Shown here: one piece after another, positions 8,690 to 17,127 of the stretch
Layout of the letters: each line of letters starts with the position of its first letter
Numbering within the stretch: position 1 is the first letter of the stretch
DNA from: an uncultured Nitrospiraceae bacterium
GTDB taxonomy: Bacteria; Nitrospirota; Thermodesulfovibrionia; Thermodesulfovibrionales; Thermodesulfovibrionaceae
Direction: 5' to 3'
Assembly: GCA_937139565.1 (NCBI GenBank)
Contig: CAKZQH010000015.1
Location: 1-45,021 of the forward strand
Length of the DNA: 45,021 nt
Notes under the pieces: generated by a model
Told to the model about the DNA's origin: nothing
Seen by the model: the letters and a program-made list of their open reading frames with translations, nothing else
Databases searched by the model: none
Translations under genes and position numbers: made by a program

Positions 8690-9151
8690 ATGGTAAACAA
8701 AAGATTTGATAATGGTTTTTCACTTGTTGAATTACTTGTTGTTATAGGATTGATTGCTATTTTAGCATCAGCGGCAATTCCTCCTATAACTAAATATTTC
8801 AGAACATACAAGTATATTGAGTATGCAACTTCAATGGAAAATCTTGTCCGCTGGGCAAGGCTTACAGCAATTGAAAGAACAGTTAATGTTGGTTTATGCA
8901 TACAGGGGAATACTCTCCAGATTATTAATATGGGAGCTAACAGAACAAATATATGCTCAGGAAGCGTGATTAATTCACTACAGATAACCCATAATTTTGT
9001 CAGCCTTTCTGGTGCTGGCGCTGCTTTTGACCCGAAAGGATTTGCAATTTTTGATGGTAATGTCTGCGTAACAAATAATTCAGAATTTTATAGGGTTAGA
9101 ATAAGTAGGTTTGGAGCAATAAGAACAGAAAAAGGAACGGGTGGTTGTTAG
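8690..9151 (+). CDS. Minor pilin, FimT/GspH-like
   Basis: Type IV pilin-like protein of 153 residues: a 9-residue leader ending NG, cleavage before FSLVELLVVIGLIAILASAAIP, mature Glu5 present, then a beta-rich domain. The pattern (an early helix, a segment like YATSMENLVRWARLTAIERTVNVGLC, and a C-terminal RISRFGAIRTEKGTGGC) matches the FimT/GspH class of initiating minor pilins. No Shine-Dalgarno site precedes it because the terminator arm occupies that place; translation may be weak or use read-through mRNA. It overlaps the next gene. Confidence 0.88.
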   Translation: MVNKRFDNGFSLVELLVVIGLIAILASAAIPPITKYFRTYKYIEYATSMENLVRWARLTAIERTVNVGLCIQGNTLQIINMGANRTNICSGSVINSLQITHNFVSLSGAGAAFDPKGFAIFDGNVCVTNNSEFYRVRISRFGAIRTEKGTGGC

Positions 9152-9539
9152 CTTGAGATATAGAAATTATTTTATTAATGAAGAAGGCTTTTCCTTGGTA
9201 GAAGCAATAATTTCCGTTCTCTTAGTCGCTCTATTAGCAATGGGAATTGCTGGAATGGTAGGAACTTTTGCGAGAACTACTCAGGAAGATTTAATTAATG
9301 TGTGCTTAGTTCAGGCAGCCATCTCAGGAATTGAAGCAAAAAGAGCAAATATTTTCTTGAATTCTTTAAATGTATCCTGCGGAGCATATACGGTGAATGT
9401 AGCATTGAGTGGAAATCCTCCTGCCAACCCTCCAGATACTGGGTCAGGAGTAAGTGCTTGTGTTACTGTGACAGCCACAGCAACAATTGGAAGCAGAAGT
9501 ATGATAATAAGGGATAAAATATGCAATCTACCAGCTTAA
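9141..9539 (+). CDS. Minor pilin, PilV-like
   Basis: Small pilin-like protein (132 residues from GTG 9141; 128 from the alternative TTG 9153). The leader ends EEG, cleavage before FSLVEAIISVLLVALLAMGIAG with Glu5 present. The sequence after the helix (TFARTTQEDLINVCLVQAAISGIEAKRAN) resembles the PilV/PulI class. GTG 9141 has AAGGA four to five bases upstream, so I keep it, though the choice is open. It overlaps the preceding pilin by 11 bases and the next by 19 bases. Probably part of the priming complex with its neighbours. Confidence 0.85.
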   Translation: MVVSLRYRNYFINEEGFSLVEAIISVLLVALLAMGIAGMVGTFARTTQEDLINVCLVQAAISGIEAKRANIFLNSLNVSCGAYTVNVALSGNPPANPPDTGSGVSACVTVTATATIGSRSMIIRDKICNLPA

Positions 9540-10480
9540 GAAGAAAATTAAATAGCTTTCATAAATTATATAATTCATCAAAAGGTCTTACTTTAGCTGA
9601 GATAATGATAGCTATTGCAATAAGCATAATTATTCTTGCTGCAGTAACATCACTTTACTATACCAGTGATAGAGTATTCAAGAGAACAAAATCTTCGGCA
9701 GATGTAAAGGAGATATTAAAACAGGGCATGGCAGGCCTTGAATGGATTTTCCAGAGATGGGGAACTGCTACTCCCTGTAATGATCCAACTGGTAACAATC
9801 AGTGTTCAGTAATAAGAGACTGTAGGATAGCTGGAAGTTATAATTATCCTCCACCAAGTAGTATGTGCTTGACAATAATAAATGGTAATCCATGTGATGA
9901 AGTTATTTTTTATGGTAGCCTTTATGGTAATGGTTTTGTTGATAGGGTATCTGGCCCAACTTCTGTAGCTCTTATGAGTTGTAGACTTTCGACAGAGACA
10001 AATCAAAATTGTTACCATTTAAAAAGAGGAGGGCAATTTATTAGAGATACTCAAAACAATAATGTAGTGTTAATATTTAGCATATCTGGATTGGGTTCAA
10101 ATAATCTTGAATGTATTAATGTGAATGGTTCTTCAAATACATCGGCAAGTAGAGTTGTTACTGCATTGAATGGTAATTTAAGAGATGCAAATAATAATTT
10201 AACTCCTTTTATGAATCTTGAAGGTGGAGATCTTTTATTACGAGTACCTCATCTAATAAGGCTATTCTGTCAGTTTAACCCTCAAGACGGTAATACTCTT
10301 TGGTTATACATGCAGGCAACTGATATGTCAGAAGATTGCAATGCTAATGAAAATCCACAACCAATCATGCCTGTTAATTCTTTTATTGCTGAACAATTTG
10401 GACAGGGGATAAGAATAACTACTCAAGTAAGAGGTCCTGATAACAATTTTATGACTGTTCAGAGATATTTTGGGAGATAA
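9521..10480 (+). CDS. Minor pilin, PilW-like
   Basis: Larger minor pilin (319 residues). A 22-residue leader ends SKG, cleavage before LTLAEIMIAIAISIIILAAVTSLYY with Glu5 present. Like PilW/GspJ proteins, a long beta-rich, Cys-containing domain follows the N-terminal helix. There are many Asn and paired Cys, suggesting disulfide-stabilised loops exposed outside the cell. It overlaps the PilV-like gene by 19 bases and is 3 bases before the PilX-like gene. The order FimT-PilV-PilW-PilX is the conserved minor-pilin order. Confidence 0.87.
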   Translation: MQSTSLRRKLNSFHKLYNSSKGLTLAEIMIAIAISIIILAAVTSLYYTSDRVFKRTKSSADVKEILKQGMAGLEWIFQRWGTATPCNDPTGNNQCSVIRDCRIAGSYNYPPPSSMCLTIINGNPCDEVIFYGSLYGNGFVDRVSGPTSVALMSCRLSTETNQNCYHLKRGGQFIRDTQNNNVVLIFSISGLGSNNLECINVNGSSNTSASRVVTALNGNLRDANNNLTPFMNLEGGDLLLRVPHLIRLFCQFNPQDGNTLWLYMQATDMSEDCNANENPQPIMPVNSFIAEQFGQGIRITTQVRGPDNNFMTVQRYFGR

Positions 10481-10483
10481 GGT

Positions 10484-12313
10484 ATGAACAACAGAGGATA
10501 TTCTTTGGCAACAGTTCTTGTTCTTTCAATGATTATATTTGTTATAGGAGGAGCAGGGTTATACATCGCTACTACAAATCTTAAAACAACGGCTGCAGAT
10601 GTCAGATTCAATTTCGCAGATAAAGCATCAAATTTTGGAATTCTTACTGCAGTAGATGATATTAATAGAATAGGCTTTTGTGCTAATACAACAAATTCAG
10701 GAACAGTTGGGAATGCAAGTTATACAACAAATATAAGAAGAAGTGGAAGAATTTGCTTTGTAAGGTCGACAGGCACAATGAATAATGCAAGGGTTGTTAA
10801 AACCTCTATAATTCAGTCTTACTATGGATTGGGACTTTACACCGTTAGAGGAAATGTAAATGCCACATTGGGAGGAACGGGTGTTAGACTCTCAGGATGT
10901 GATAGAAGTATTACACCCACCTGTTTTATGCCTGCTTTTATAGCCTCTGGTAACATTACAACAACAATTCAGCAGAGAGCATGTGGAAATGATACAGGAA
11001 GTACAGGGCTTTATGGAAACCCAGCTGTTTTACCAAATGTAATTTTCGATGACCTTATTCCCTTGTTTTTCAATGTGAACTGTTTTAATAAATATGCACC
11101 TACAAATAGTTGCACAAGTCCAAGCGATGTATCTCTTCTTGAGATATTTCGAGATGAATTCACAAGAATCAATTCGCTTACAAATTCTCGAGAAGCAACA
11201 TTTAACAACGCTCAAGGAATTCCTGTGCTTGACATGACAAATATTATAACTCAGGCTCAGAGCCGAGAAAACAATGTTTCTACATCCTGTCGCTATGGAA
11301 CCCAACCAGCCCAGACAACCTTGAATCTGTCAAATCAATTAACAAACTGTAGTGAAATCAGAATTGAAAGTGCTACTACAACAATTACAGGTACAAGAAG
11401 TGGTGCTCCTGTTACAATTTATGCTTTTAGAGGAACAGGGGGGTTAAATTTTAATAATACTGGTATTAATCCTCAATGGGTTACAATATATACTAATAGA
11501 CAGCTAACCGTATCTAATGCTTCTAATTTCACCTTATATACTAATAATACTTCAACTCTTAACAATAATATTGGAGAGAGTGATAGTAATAATCCAGCAA
11601 CTGTAAGTTTTAGGGTTCTCTCAACAAATACTGTTACTACAGGTGCAGGTGTGGTTTTAAGGAACGGCACTATTATAATTGCTCCTACCGATGTTAACGC
11701 TACAAATTCAAATACTGCACCTCAAAATCTTGTAGCTAGTGGTAATATTACCTTAGATGATGTAGCTCTTTTTACCAGGAGAATTGCCTTCTCTGCGAAT
11801 AGCACGGCTAATTTATGGAATTCTGTCATATATGTATACGCCTATGCTTGCCCTAATTGTTCACGAACATCAAGTACTTCTTCATTAAATGCATGTGATT
11901 CAGATCAAGGATGGTGCGGCTGGACAGGAAGCGGAATTACCCTTAATCTAGGTAGAAATCCTTCTGATGTCAATATAGAACAACCTACTATTTTTATTTC
12001 AAATAATACAACTGTTAGAACAGATAGTCCTGCAGCCACATACATATGGGGTGCATGGGTAGGAGAGGATGTAACTTATTTAAGATGGACTGGGACTACA
12101 ACTACTCAAAATTTTAGAGGTTTTCTTATAAGGAATTTTCCAACCAATCTCACTCTTACCATAAACATAAGTAGTAATTTCAATATGGAATTTAAAAAAT
12201 CTCTACTTGATAAACTTTCTCAAAAATATTGGTGGTTCAGGAAAGTGGACTGTGTATTAGATGATATGTCTCCATTAACCCAATTAATTCAAACTCGAAT
12301 GTCAGCTTATTGA
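10484..12313 (+). CDS. Large PilX-like minor pilin, possible tip adhesin
   Basis: A 609-residue protein with a class III-like start: 5-residue leader ending RG, then YSLATVLVLSMIIFVIGGAGLYIA. Mature residue 5 is Thr rather than Glu, as in PilX/GspK-type pilins that need no Glu5. The remainder is a very long extracellular part rich in Thr, Asn and Ser with many Cys, including a CPNC pair (about 458-461) and CDSDQGWCGW. It ends with QKYWWFRKVDCV, like the closing strand of PilX-family proteins. Usual PilX is about 200 residues, so this is about three times longer. With no pilY1 nearby, it could serve as the tip adhesin; that is inference. Confidence 0.83.
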   Translation: MNNRGYSLATVLVLSMIIFVIGGAGLYIATTNLKTTAADVRFNFADKASNFGILTAVDDINRIGFCANTTNSGTVGNASYTTNIRRSGRICFVRSTGTMNNARVVKTSIIQSYYGLGLYTVRGNVNATLGGTGVRLSGCDRSITPTCFMPAFIASGNITTTIQQRACGNDTGSTGLYGNPAVLPNVIFDDLIPLFFNVNCFNKYAPTNSCTSPSDVSLLEIFRDEFTRINSLTNSREATFNNAQGIPVLDMTNIITQAQSRENNVSTSCRYGTQPAQTTLNLSNQLTNCSEIRIESATTTITGTRSGAPVTIYAFRGTGGLNFNNTGINPQWVTIYTNRQLTVSNASNFTLYTNNTSTLNNNIGESDSNNPATVSFRVLSTNTVTTGAGVVLRNGTIIIAPTDVNATNSNTAPQNLVASGNITLDDVALFTRRIAFSANSTANLWNSVIYVYAYACPNCSRTSSTSSLNACDSDQGWCGWTGSGITLNLGRNPSDVNIEQPTIFISNNTTVRTDSPAATYIWGAWVGEDVTYLRWTGTTTTQNFRGFLIRNFPTNLTLTINISSNFNMEFKKSLLDKLSQKYWWFRKVDCVLDDMSPLTQLIQTRMSAY

Positions 12314-12733
12314 TTATTTTTTATTTCTAAGGGTCAGTTTAAAGTTATAATCTCCGTGTTCATCCTTTTTCTTTATTAGAAGCCATTCTGTTTCTTTACC
12401 TTTGAGTTTTAAAAGCACAAAAGTTCCTTTTAATTTTTCACCTTTAAGAAAAAACTCCCATTGTCCCTCTTCAGGCGAACCTTTGATGGTATGATATTCT
12501 CCTTTGTCCCATATGTAAACTTTGCCAGCACCGTAATGTCCCTCAGGAATTGTGCCTTCAAAGTTACCGTATTCAAGTGCATGGTCTTCAACCATAATTG
12601 CAAGTCTTTTATCCTTTGGATTCATGGATGGTCCCTTAGGAATAGCCCAAGACTTAAGTACTCCGTCTTTTTCAAGTCTAAAATCAAAGTGTAGTTGCTT
12701 GGCATGGTGTTCGTGCACTACAAAATATGGCAA
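12314..12733 (-). CDS. Stand-alone LigD-type 3'-phosphoesterase
   Basis: 139-residue homologue of the N-terminal end-healing domain of bacterial DNA ligase D. It removes 3'-phosphates and terminal ribonucleotides at DNA ends in a Mn-dependent way. The six catalytic residues described for the Pseudomonas LigD domain can be placed with identical spacing: His9, His15, Asp17, Arg19 (LHFDFRLE), His51 and Tyr55 (VEDHALEY). The ligase and polymerase domains are absent and no Ku gene is in the window. It ends directly against the pilX-like stop (no bases between) and starts 3 bases after truD, so both are probably co-transcribed. Confidence 0.9.
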   Translation of the reverse strand: MPYFVVHEHHAKQLHFDFRLEKDGVLKSWAIPKGPSMNPKDKRLAIMVEDHALEYGNFEGTIPEGHYGAGKVYIWDKGEYHTIKGSPEEGQWEFFLKGEKLKGTFVLLKLKGKETEWLLIKKKDEHGDYNFKLTLRNKK

Positions 12734-12736
12734 CTT

Positions 12737-13924
12737 TCACTCCTTTTTGATTTTCTTAGCAAATATTCTCTTAATAAGCATTGTAGCATAGGAGCCTCTT
12801 GGAAGTATAAATGCTAAAATAAGTTTTTTCTTTCCTTCATAAATTTCATCGTTTTCAAATCTGTACATAAAAGATTCAGGAATTACAAGCACAGCTCTTT
12901 CAACAGACTTGAAAAATGCATGCCTGATTTCTCGCAGATTAAACTTAGAAGGAGTTATTTCACGCTCATTCAAGATTTCTCGGTAAATTCTATCTGTAGT
13001 ATCATCAGGCATCTTTGCTTTTGAAGAAGGGGTTGGAACTTTAGTATTTTTCAGATATTCAATCAGCTTTCTATCAGCATCCATTACAAAAATATATTCT
13101 CCAGCAATTCCCCGATGAACAAGAAGATTATCTCTATCTACCTGCTTTTCAATAAGCCTTCTTACCAGTTCATTCCAGATATAACTTTGATAGGCAGAGA
13201 AAAAAAGAGACATTTCTTCTTTTGGAATTTTTCTTAAAAGGGTAAGAAATTCCTTTCCCTTAGAGATAAGATGAGTGAAAGCCATTTTTTCAAAATTTGT
13301 TTTAGCCCTTGAAAGACATAGCTCCCAGTTGCTCCAATTTTCAAAGAAAAACCTTTTTCTTTCCTTTTCTTCTTTTTTATCTTCTGGATAGACATGGGTT
13401 AGATATATTTTAAGTGCACCGTTTAGATGACCTTTGAGAATTTTCTCTCCAATAAATCCCTGTTTTGGGTCATATGACCCAAATCTCTGGTCATCAAAAT
13501 AGTTGATAAAGCCCTGCTCTTTTATCTTTTCAAGATGAAAAACAATAGCATCTGCTTTGCTTTCTGATAGGTCTCTCACAGCTATCTTAAATACATTTCC
13601 CATAATTAATCGGGGTTCCATAGGAGTAGATGAAAAACCTATCAGTTTTAAAGAGTAGTTTTCATCTGCAAATGAGATATCCTTTTTAAGGTCTTTTATG
13701 GAGATGAATTGTTCGGTTGTTGCATGTCTGTCCTTTTTACCACCATAGGATATATTTTCCAGTGGAATTCGGAATTTTTGAGAGATTTTTTTAATGGCAT
13801 CCAATGTGTTCCATCCTCTTTTTTTAAGAATAAAGATTCCGTAAGGCCCCTTTTGTTTAAGTTCCACAGAGGCCATCTCTCTCACAAAAAAATCCTCAGG
13901 TTTTACTTTTATCTTGTATGACAT
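12737..13924 (-). CDS. truD: tRNA pseudouridine synthase D
   Basis: Makes pseudouridine 13 in tRNA-Glu. The 395-residue length fits TruD. The catalytic Asp65 lies in GGKKDRHATT, the family signature; the insertion (TRUD) domain follows between about 150 and 290. N-terminal VKPEDFFVRE and the C-terminal LPRGSYATMLIKRI are typical. The ATG at 13924 lies 6 bases downstream of a perfect extended -10, implying a leaderless transcript. Divergent ridA starts only 17 bases away. The phosphoesterase gene follows it. Confidence 0.93.
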   Translation of the reverse strand: MSYKIKVKPEDFFVREMASVELKQKGPYGIFILKKRGWNTLDAIKKISQKFRIPLENISYGGKKDRHATTEQFISIKDLKKDISFADENYSLKLIGFSSTPMEPRLIMGNVFKIAVRDLSESKADAIVFHLEKIKEQGFINYFDDQRFGSYDPKQGFIGEKILKGHLNGALKIYLTHVYPEDKKEEKERKRFFFENWSNWELCLSRAKTNFEKMAFTHLISKGKEFLTLLRKIPKEEMSLFFSAYQSYIWNELVRRLIEKQVDRDNLLVHRGIAGEYIFVMDADRKLIEYLKNTKVPTPSSKAKMPDDTTDRIYREILNEREITPSKFNLREIRHAFFKSVERAVLVIPESFMYRFENDEIYEGKKKLILAFILPRGSYATMLIKRIFAKKIKKE

Positions 13925-13930
13925 GGTAAA

Positions 13931-13939
13931 ATTATAACA
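13931..13939 (-). promoter_or_regulatory. truD promoter, extended -10, predicted leaderless
   Basis: On the minus strand TGTTATAAT ends 6 bases before the truD ATG. A -35 match is weak (TTAGTT, 13955-13960, 18-base spacer), as expected for an extended -10 promoter. On the plus strand the same bases read TATAAC (13933-13938), 3 bases before the ridA ATG, so the two promoters may overlap. Confidence 0.55.
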
Positions 13940-13941
13940 CT

Positions 13942-14400
13942 ATGGTTGAAGAAAAACTAAGACAGTTAGGTATTAATCTTCCCGCTTCTTCGAAACCTCT
14001 TGGTTTTTATGTTCCGCTGCACAGAGTTGGTAATTTAATTTTTTTAAGCGGAATACTTCCCTTAAGAGAAGGAGGAGTTTTAGAGAAAAAGGGCAAGGTA
14101 GGTCGAGATATAACTTTAGATGAGGCAGCTTTAGAGGCAAAGCAGGTGGTCATAAATGCTCTTTCAATTGTAAAGGAAAATTTTGGTAGTCTTGACTGCA
14201 TAAAAAAGTGCGTAAGGATTACAGGGTACATTTCTGCTACTGAGGATTTCACCGAGCATCCTAAGGTTTTAAATCCAGCCTCTGAACTCTTGTTTCAGAT
14301 TTTTGGAGAAAAGGGAAAACATTGCAGAGTGGCAGTTGGTGTTTGCAGTCTTCCTTTCAATGCAGTAGTTGAGATGGATTTTATCTTTGAGGTTGATTAA
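13942..14400 (+). CDS. RidA-family (YjgF/YER057c) protein
   Basis: 152-residue member of the RidA superfamily, trimeric enzymes that hydrolyse reactive enamine/imine intermediates from PLP enzymes; some subgroups have other roles. Seen: the N-terminal GFYVPLHRVGNLIFLSGILP strand and the C-terminal HCRVAVGVCSLPFNAVVEMDFIFEV, which contains the conserved Arg of the deaminase active site. It is longer than classic RidA (~128) and closer to the YjgF-like subgroup seen in many bacteria, whose substrate is unknown. Its last 20 bases overlap the 3' end of convergent rluB. Confidence 0.85.
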   Translation: MVEEKLRQLGINLPASSKPLGFYVPLHRVGNLIFLSGILPLREGGVLEKKGKVGRDITLDEAALEAKQVVINALSIVKENFGSLDCIKKCVRITGYISATEDFTEHPKVLNPASELLFQIFGEKGKHCRVAVGVCSLPFNAVVEMDFIFEVD

Positions 14401-15142
14401 TCCTTTTATCTCTTTCTTTTTTTTCTGGGAAGGCTTTCTTTTTAAGGGTTTCAATTTCTTCTGTGGTAAGTGGTCTTATCTGTCCGGGCTTTAGTTCGCC
14501 GAGTTTTACCCCATCTATGGAAATTCTTATAAGCCTTATAACAGGATGTCCTACTATCTGGAGCATTTTTCTAATCTGTCTTTTTCTTCCCTCATGGAGG
14601 GTAATTTTAAGCCAAGAATTCGCTTTCAATTTTCTTGCTAAGGAGACATTTACGGGTATGGCAAGTTTACCTTCAATTTTTACACCTTTTCTAAGCTTTT
14701 CAATTGTCTCGGGCTCTACTAAACCATCAACTTTAACAAGATAGGTCTTTTCAATATTTGAGCTAGGATGCATAATCCGATAAGCAAGTTCTCCATCATT
14801 TGTAAGAAGCAGTAAACCCTCTGAGTCATAATCGAGTCTTCCTACGGGATATATCCTTATTTTTATCCCCCTAAGGTAGTCCTTTACTGTTTGCCTGCCC
14901 TGAGGGTCGATAAGTGAGGTTATAACTTTACGAGGTTTGTAGAATGCAAAGTAACCCTTTGGTTGAGGCTTAATGAGAAGTTTACCGTCCACTTTGATAT
15001 AATCTACTTCAGGATCAGCCTTCTGACCTATTACAGCGATATGTCCGTTTACTGTTACTCTTCCCTCTTTAATGAGAATTTCTGCGGTCCTTCTTGAGGC
15101 AATTCCGTAATCTGCTAATATTTTCTGCAATCTCTCAAGCAT
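14381..15142 (-). CDS. rluB: Pseudouridine synthase of the RluB/RsuA family
   Basis: Modifies ribosomal RNA; the family members RluB, RluE, RluF and RsuA are hard to separate by eye, and RluB (23S position 2605) is the likeliest given the N-terminal S4 domain and length of 253. S4 domain about 1-50 (LQKILADYGIASRRTAE), catalytic domain from about 60 with Asp104 in GRLDYDSEGLLLLTNDG, and the RQIRKML motif near 190. The C-terminal tail is basic. Last gene of the long minus-strand run; 3 bases after surA. It overlaps ridA by 20 bases tail to tail. Confidence 0.9.
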   Translation of the reverse strand: MLERLQKILADYGIASRRTAEILIKEGRVTVNGHIAVIGQKADPEVDYIKVDGKLLIKPQPKGYFAFYKPRKVITSLIDPQGRQTVKDYLRGIKIRIYPVGRLDYDSEGLLLLTNDGELAYRIMHPSSNIEKTYLVKVDGLVEPETIEKLRKGVKIEGKLAIPVNVSLARKLKANSWLKITLHEGRKRQIRKMLQIVGHPVIRLIRISIDGVKLGELKPGQIRPLTTEEIETLKKKAFPEKKERDKRINQPQR

Positions 15143-15145
15143 AAC

Positions 15146-16117
15146 TTATTCCATGATTTCAATGTAGGAATTTTGCCTAAGCCCTCTAACCCAGAGCCTG
15201 TAGTTACGCTTAAAAATTTCCTCCTCTAAGAGGGTTCTGACATAGTTTCTAAGGGCTTCTGAACCCCTCTTAAAGCATATTCCATCAAGTCTAAAAAGAT
15301 AAACACCACTTTCTGTAACCATTGGTTCACTTATTTCACCAGGTGTCATTTTTGAGAAAACATTTAAAAGGGACTGTGAAATTTCTCCTCTTTTTAGAAG
15401 GCCGATTGCTCCTCCTGTTTTAGCAGAGGCATCTTCGCTGAATCGGGATGCCACTTTGCTAAAGGATTCTCCTTGAATTAGGCGCTTTATAATTTCATTA
15501 ACTTTTTCCTTTACTTCGTCTTGATTTTCCCTGTGTTTTACAAAAATCTGACTAACATAATAGGCTTCTTCATCACAGGATAGCTCAGGATGGACATTAA
15601 TGTAGCTATTAATATCACCTTCTGACACGACAATTTTACTCCTTACAAGAGAATTCACTACTCTTCCAATTAATATTTGCTCTTTCATCATCTTTTTATA
15701 ATCGCTTAGTGTCATGCCTTCTTTCCTTAGATTCTCCTCAAAAGCCTGGTCAGTAAGGCCATATTTTTTCTTTATATCGTTAATTGCCATATCTACTTCA
15801 TTATCTGAAACAAAAATTCCGTATTTTTCTGCCTCACTCATCTGAAGTTTGGTGTCAATGAGTTTTTCTAAAAATTCTTCTTCTTTTTTCTTGAAATAAT
15901 TAAATTTCTCATCGGGATTCATGCCTTTAACTTCGTCTCTTGAGATAAACTCCATATACTTATAAAGTTCACTCCATGTGATTACTTCTTTGTTAACAAC
16001 TGCAACAACTCTATCAACGAAGAATCTATTACTCTCCGCACATGAATTTTCCAATACTCCAAAAAGCATAAACTGAAGGGAAAAGATAATAGTTAAAATT
16101 TTAATAAATCCTCTCAT
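15146..16117 (-). CDS. SurA-like periplasmic peptidyl-prolyl isomerase/chaperone
   Basis: Periplasmic folding factor for outer-membrane proteins. I start at the second Met (16117) because AAAGGAG (16124-16130) lies six bases upstream; the earlier ATG at 16135 overlaps the hypE stop and would spoil the signal sequence. From 16117 the product is 323 residues: signal peptide to about residue 28 (cleavage near CAE), a SurA N-terminal helical domain (about 30-160), and one parvulin domain (about 185-270, with FSEDASAKTGGAIGLLKRGEI). SurA of E. coli has two parvulin domains; this has one. Fits with lptD upstream in the same operon, since LptD is a classic client. Confidence 0.88.
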   Translation of the reverse strand: MRGFIKILTIIFSLQFMLFGVLENSCAESNRFFVDRVVAVVNKEVITWSELYKYMEFISRDEVKGMNPDEKFNYFKKKEEEFLEKLIDTKLQMSEAEKYGIFVSDNEVDMAINDIKKKYGLTDQAFEENLRKEGMTLSDYKKMMKEQILIGRVVNSLVRSKIVVSEGDINSYINVHPELSCDEEAYYVSQIFVKHRENQDEVKEKVNEIIKRLIQGESFSKVASRFSEDASAKTGGAIGLLKRGEISQSLLNVFSKMTPGEISEPMVTESGVYLFRLDGICFKRGSEALRNYVRTLLEEEIFKRNYRLWVRGLRQNSYIEIME

Positions 16118-16128
16118 AACTAACTCCT

Positions 16129-17127
16129 TTAACATATTCTTGGTAACTGCTCACCTGGAAGCATGTCAACCATTCTTGTGCCTCCAATTGAGGTTTTGAG
16201 TAATACTCTGCCTCCCATAGATTTTACCTCTCCAATTATAGCAGATTCTTTCCCAAAGGGATGAGACTTCATAATGGTAAGAATTTTTTCCGCATCCTCA
16301 GCCTTTACTATTCCAACAAATATACCCTCATTAGCCACATAAAGAGGGTCAAGTCCGAGTAATTCGCAGGCACCTCTAACAGTGTCGTGTAAAGGAATGG
16401 AGTTTTCATAAATTAAAATATCTCTGTTTGATTCAAGGGCAAGCTCTTTAAGGGTTGTTGCCAATCCTCCACGAGTTGGATCTCTCATTACTCTGACGGA
16501 AGTAGGATAGGCTTTAAGTATTTCTGCGATGATTCCATTAAGAGGTCTTGTATCACTTAAAACAGGAGGGTCAAAGGTAAAGCCATTTCTTTCGCTCATA
16601 ACAGCAATTCCATGATTTCCTATTGAACCACTTATGATGACTTTATCGCCTTCTTCAATCTTTAAGGGTGATAAATCTATTTCATCGGGTATAACACCAA
16701 TCCCTGAGGTGTTTATGAATATTCCATCACCCTTTCCTTTATCAACTACTTTTGTATCTCCTGCAACAATTTTAACCTTAGCCTGTTTTGTTGCTAAGGT
16801 AATGCTTTTAAGTATGCGCTCAAAGTCTGAAATTGGAAATCCCTCTTCAAGTATAAAACCTACCGTTAGGTAAAGGGGCTTTGCGCCTACAACCGCAAGA
16901 TCATTTACTGTCCCGTTAATTGCAAGGTCTCCTATGTCACCACCGGGAAAAAAGATAGGTGAAACAGTGTAAGAGTCGGTGGTGATGGCTATTTTACCGT
17001 TATGATTTAAAGATACTATCGCTGAATCCATAAGTGATGGTAGTTCAAAAACAGGAGCAATGTATTTTTTTATTAGTTCATGCATTAACTTACCACCACT
17101 TCCATGACCAAGAAGAATCTTACTCAT
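16129..17127 (-). CDS. hypE: Hydrogenase maturation factor HypE
   Basis: Carbamoyl dehydratase that makes the cyanide ligand of the NiFe-hydrogenase iron from carbamoyl-HypF. PurM-like ATP-binding fold: LLGHGSGGKLMHELI at the start, the GDIGDLAINGTVNDLAVVGA motif (about 65-85), and MRDPTRGGLATTL (about 215-227). The C-terminus ends PRIC, the invariant Cys that carries the thiocarboxamide. 332 residues is normal. The start has GGAGG six bases upstream, inside the end of the upstream lipoprotein gene (8-base overlap). No other hyp or hydrogenase gene is in the window. SelD and ThiL have the same fold but not this tail. Confidence 0.93.
   Translation of the reverse strand: MSKILLGHGSGGKLMHELIKKYIAPVFELPSLMDSAIVSLNHNGKIAITTDSYTVSPIFFPGGDIGDLAINGTVNDLAVVGAKPLYLTVGFILEEGFPISDFERILKSITLATKQAKVKIVAGDTKVVDKGKGDGIFINTSGIGVIPDEIDLSPLKIEEGDKVIISGSIGNHGIAVMSERNGFTFDPPVLSDTRPLNGIIAEILKAYPTSVRVMRDPTRGGLATTLKELALESNRDILIYENSIPLHDTVRGACELLGLDPLYVANEGIFVGIVKAEDAEKILTIMKSHPFGKESAIIGEVKSMGGRVLLKTSIGGTRMVDMLPGEQLPRIC

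Noticed and set aside
16129-17127. Selenophosphate synthetase (selD) or thiamine-phosphate kinase
   Set aside because: Same fold, but the C-terminal PRIC Cys is diagnostic of HypE.
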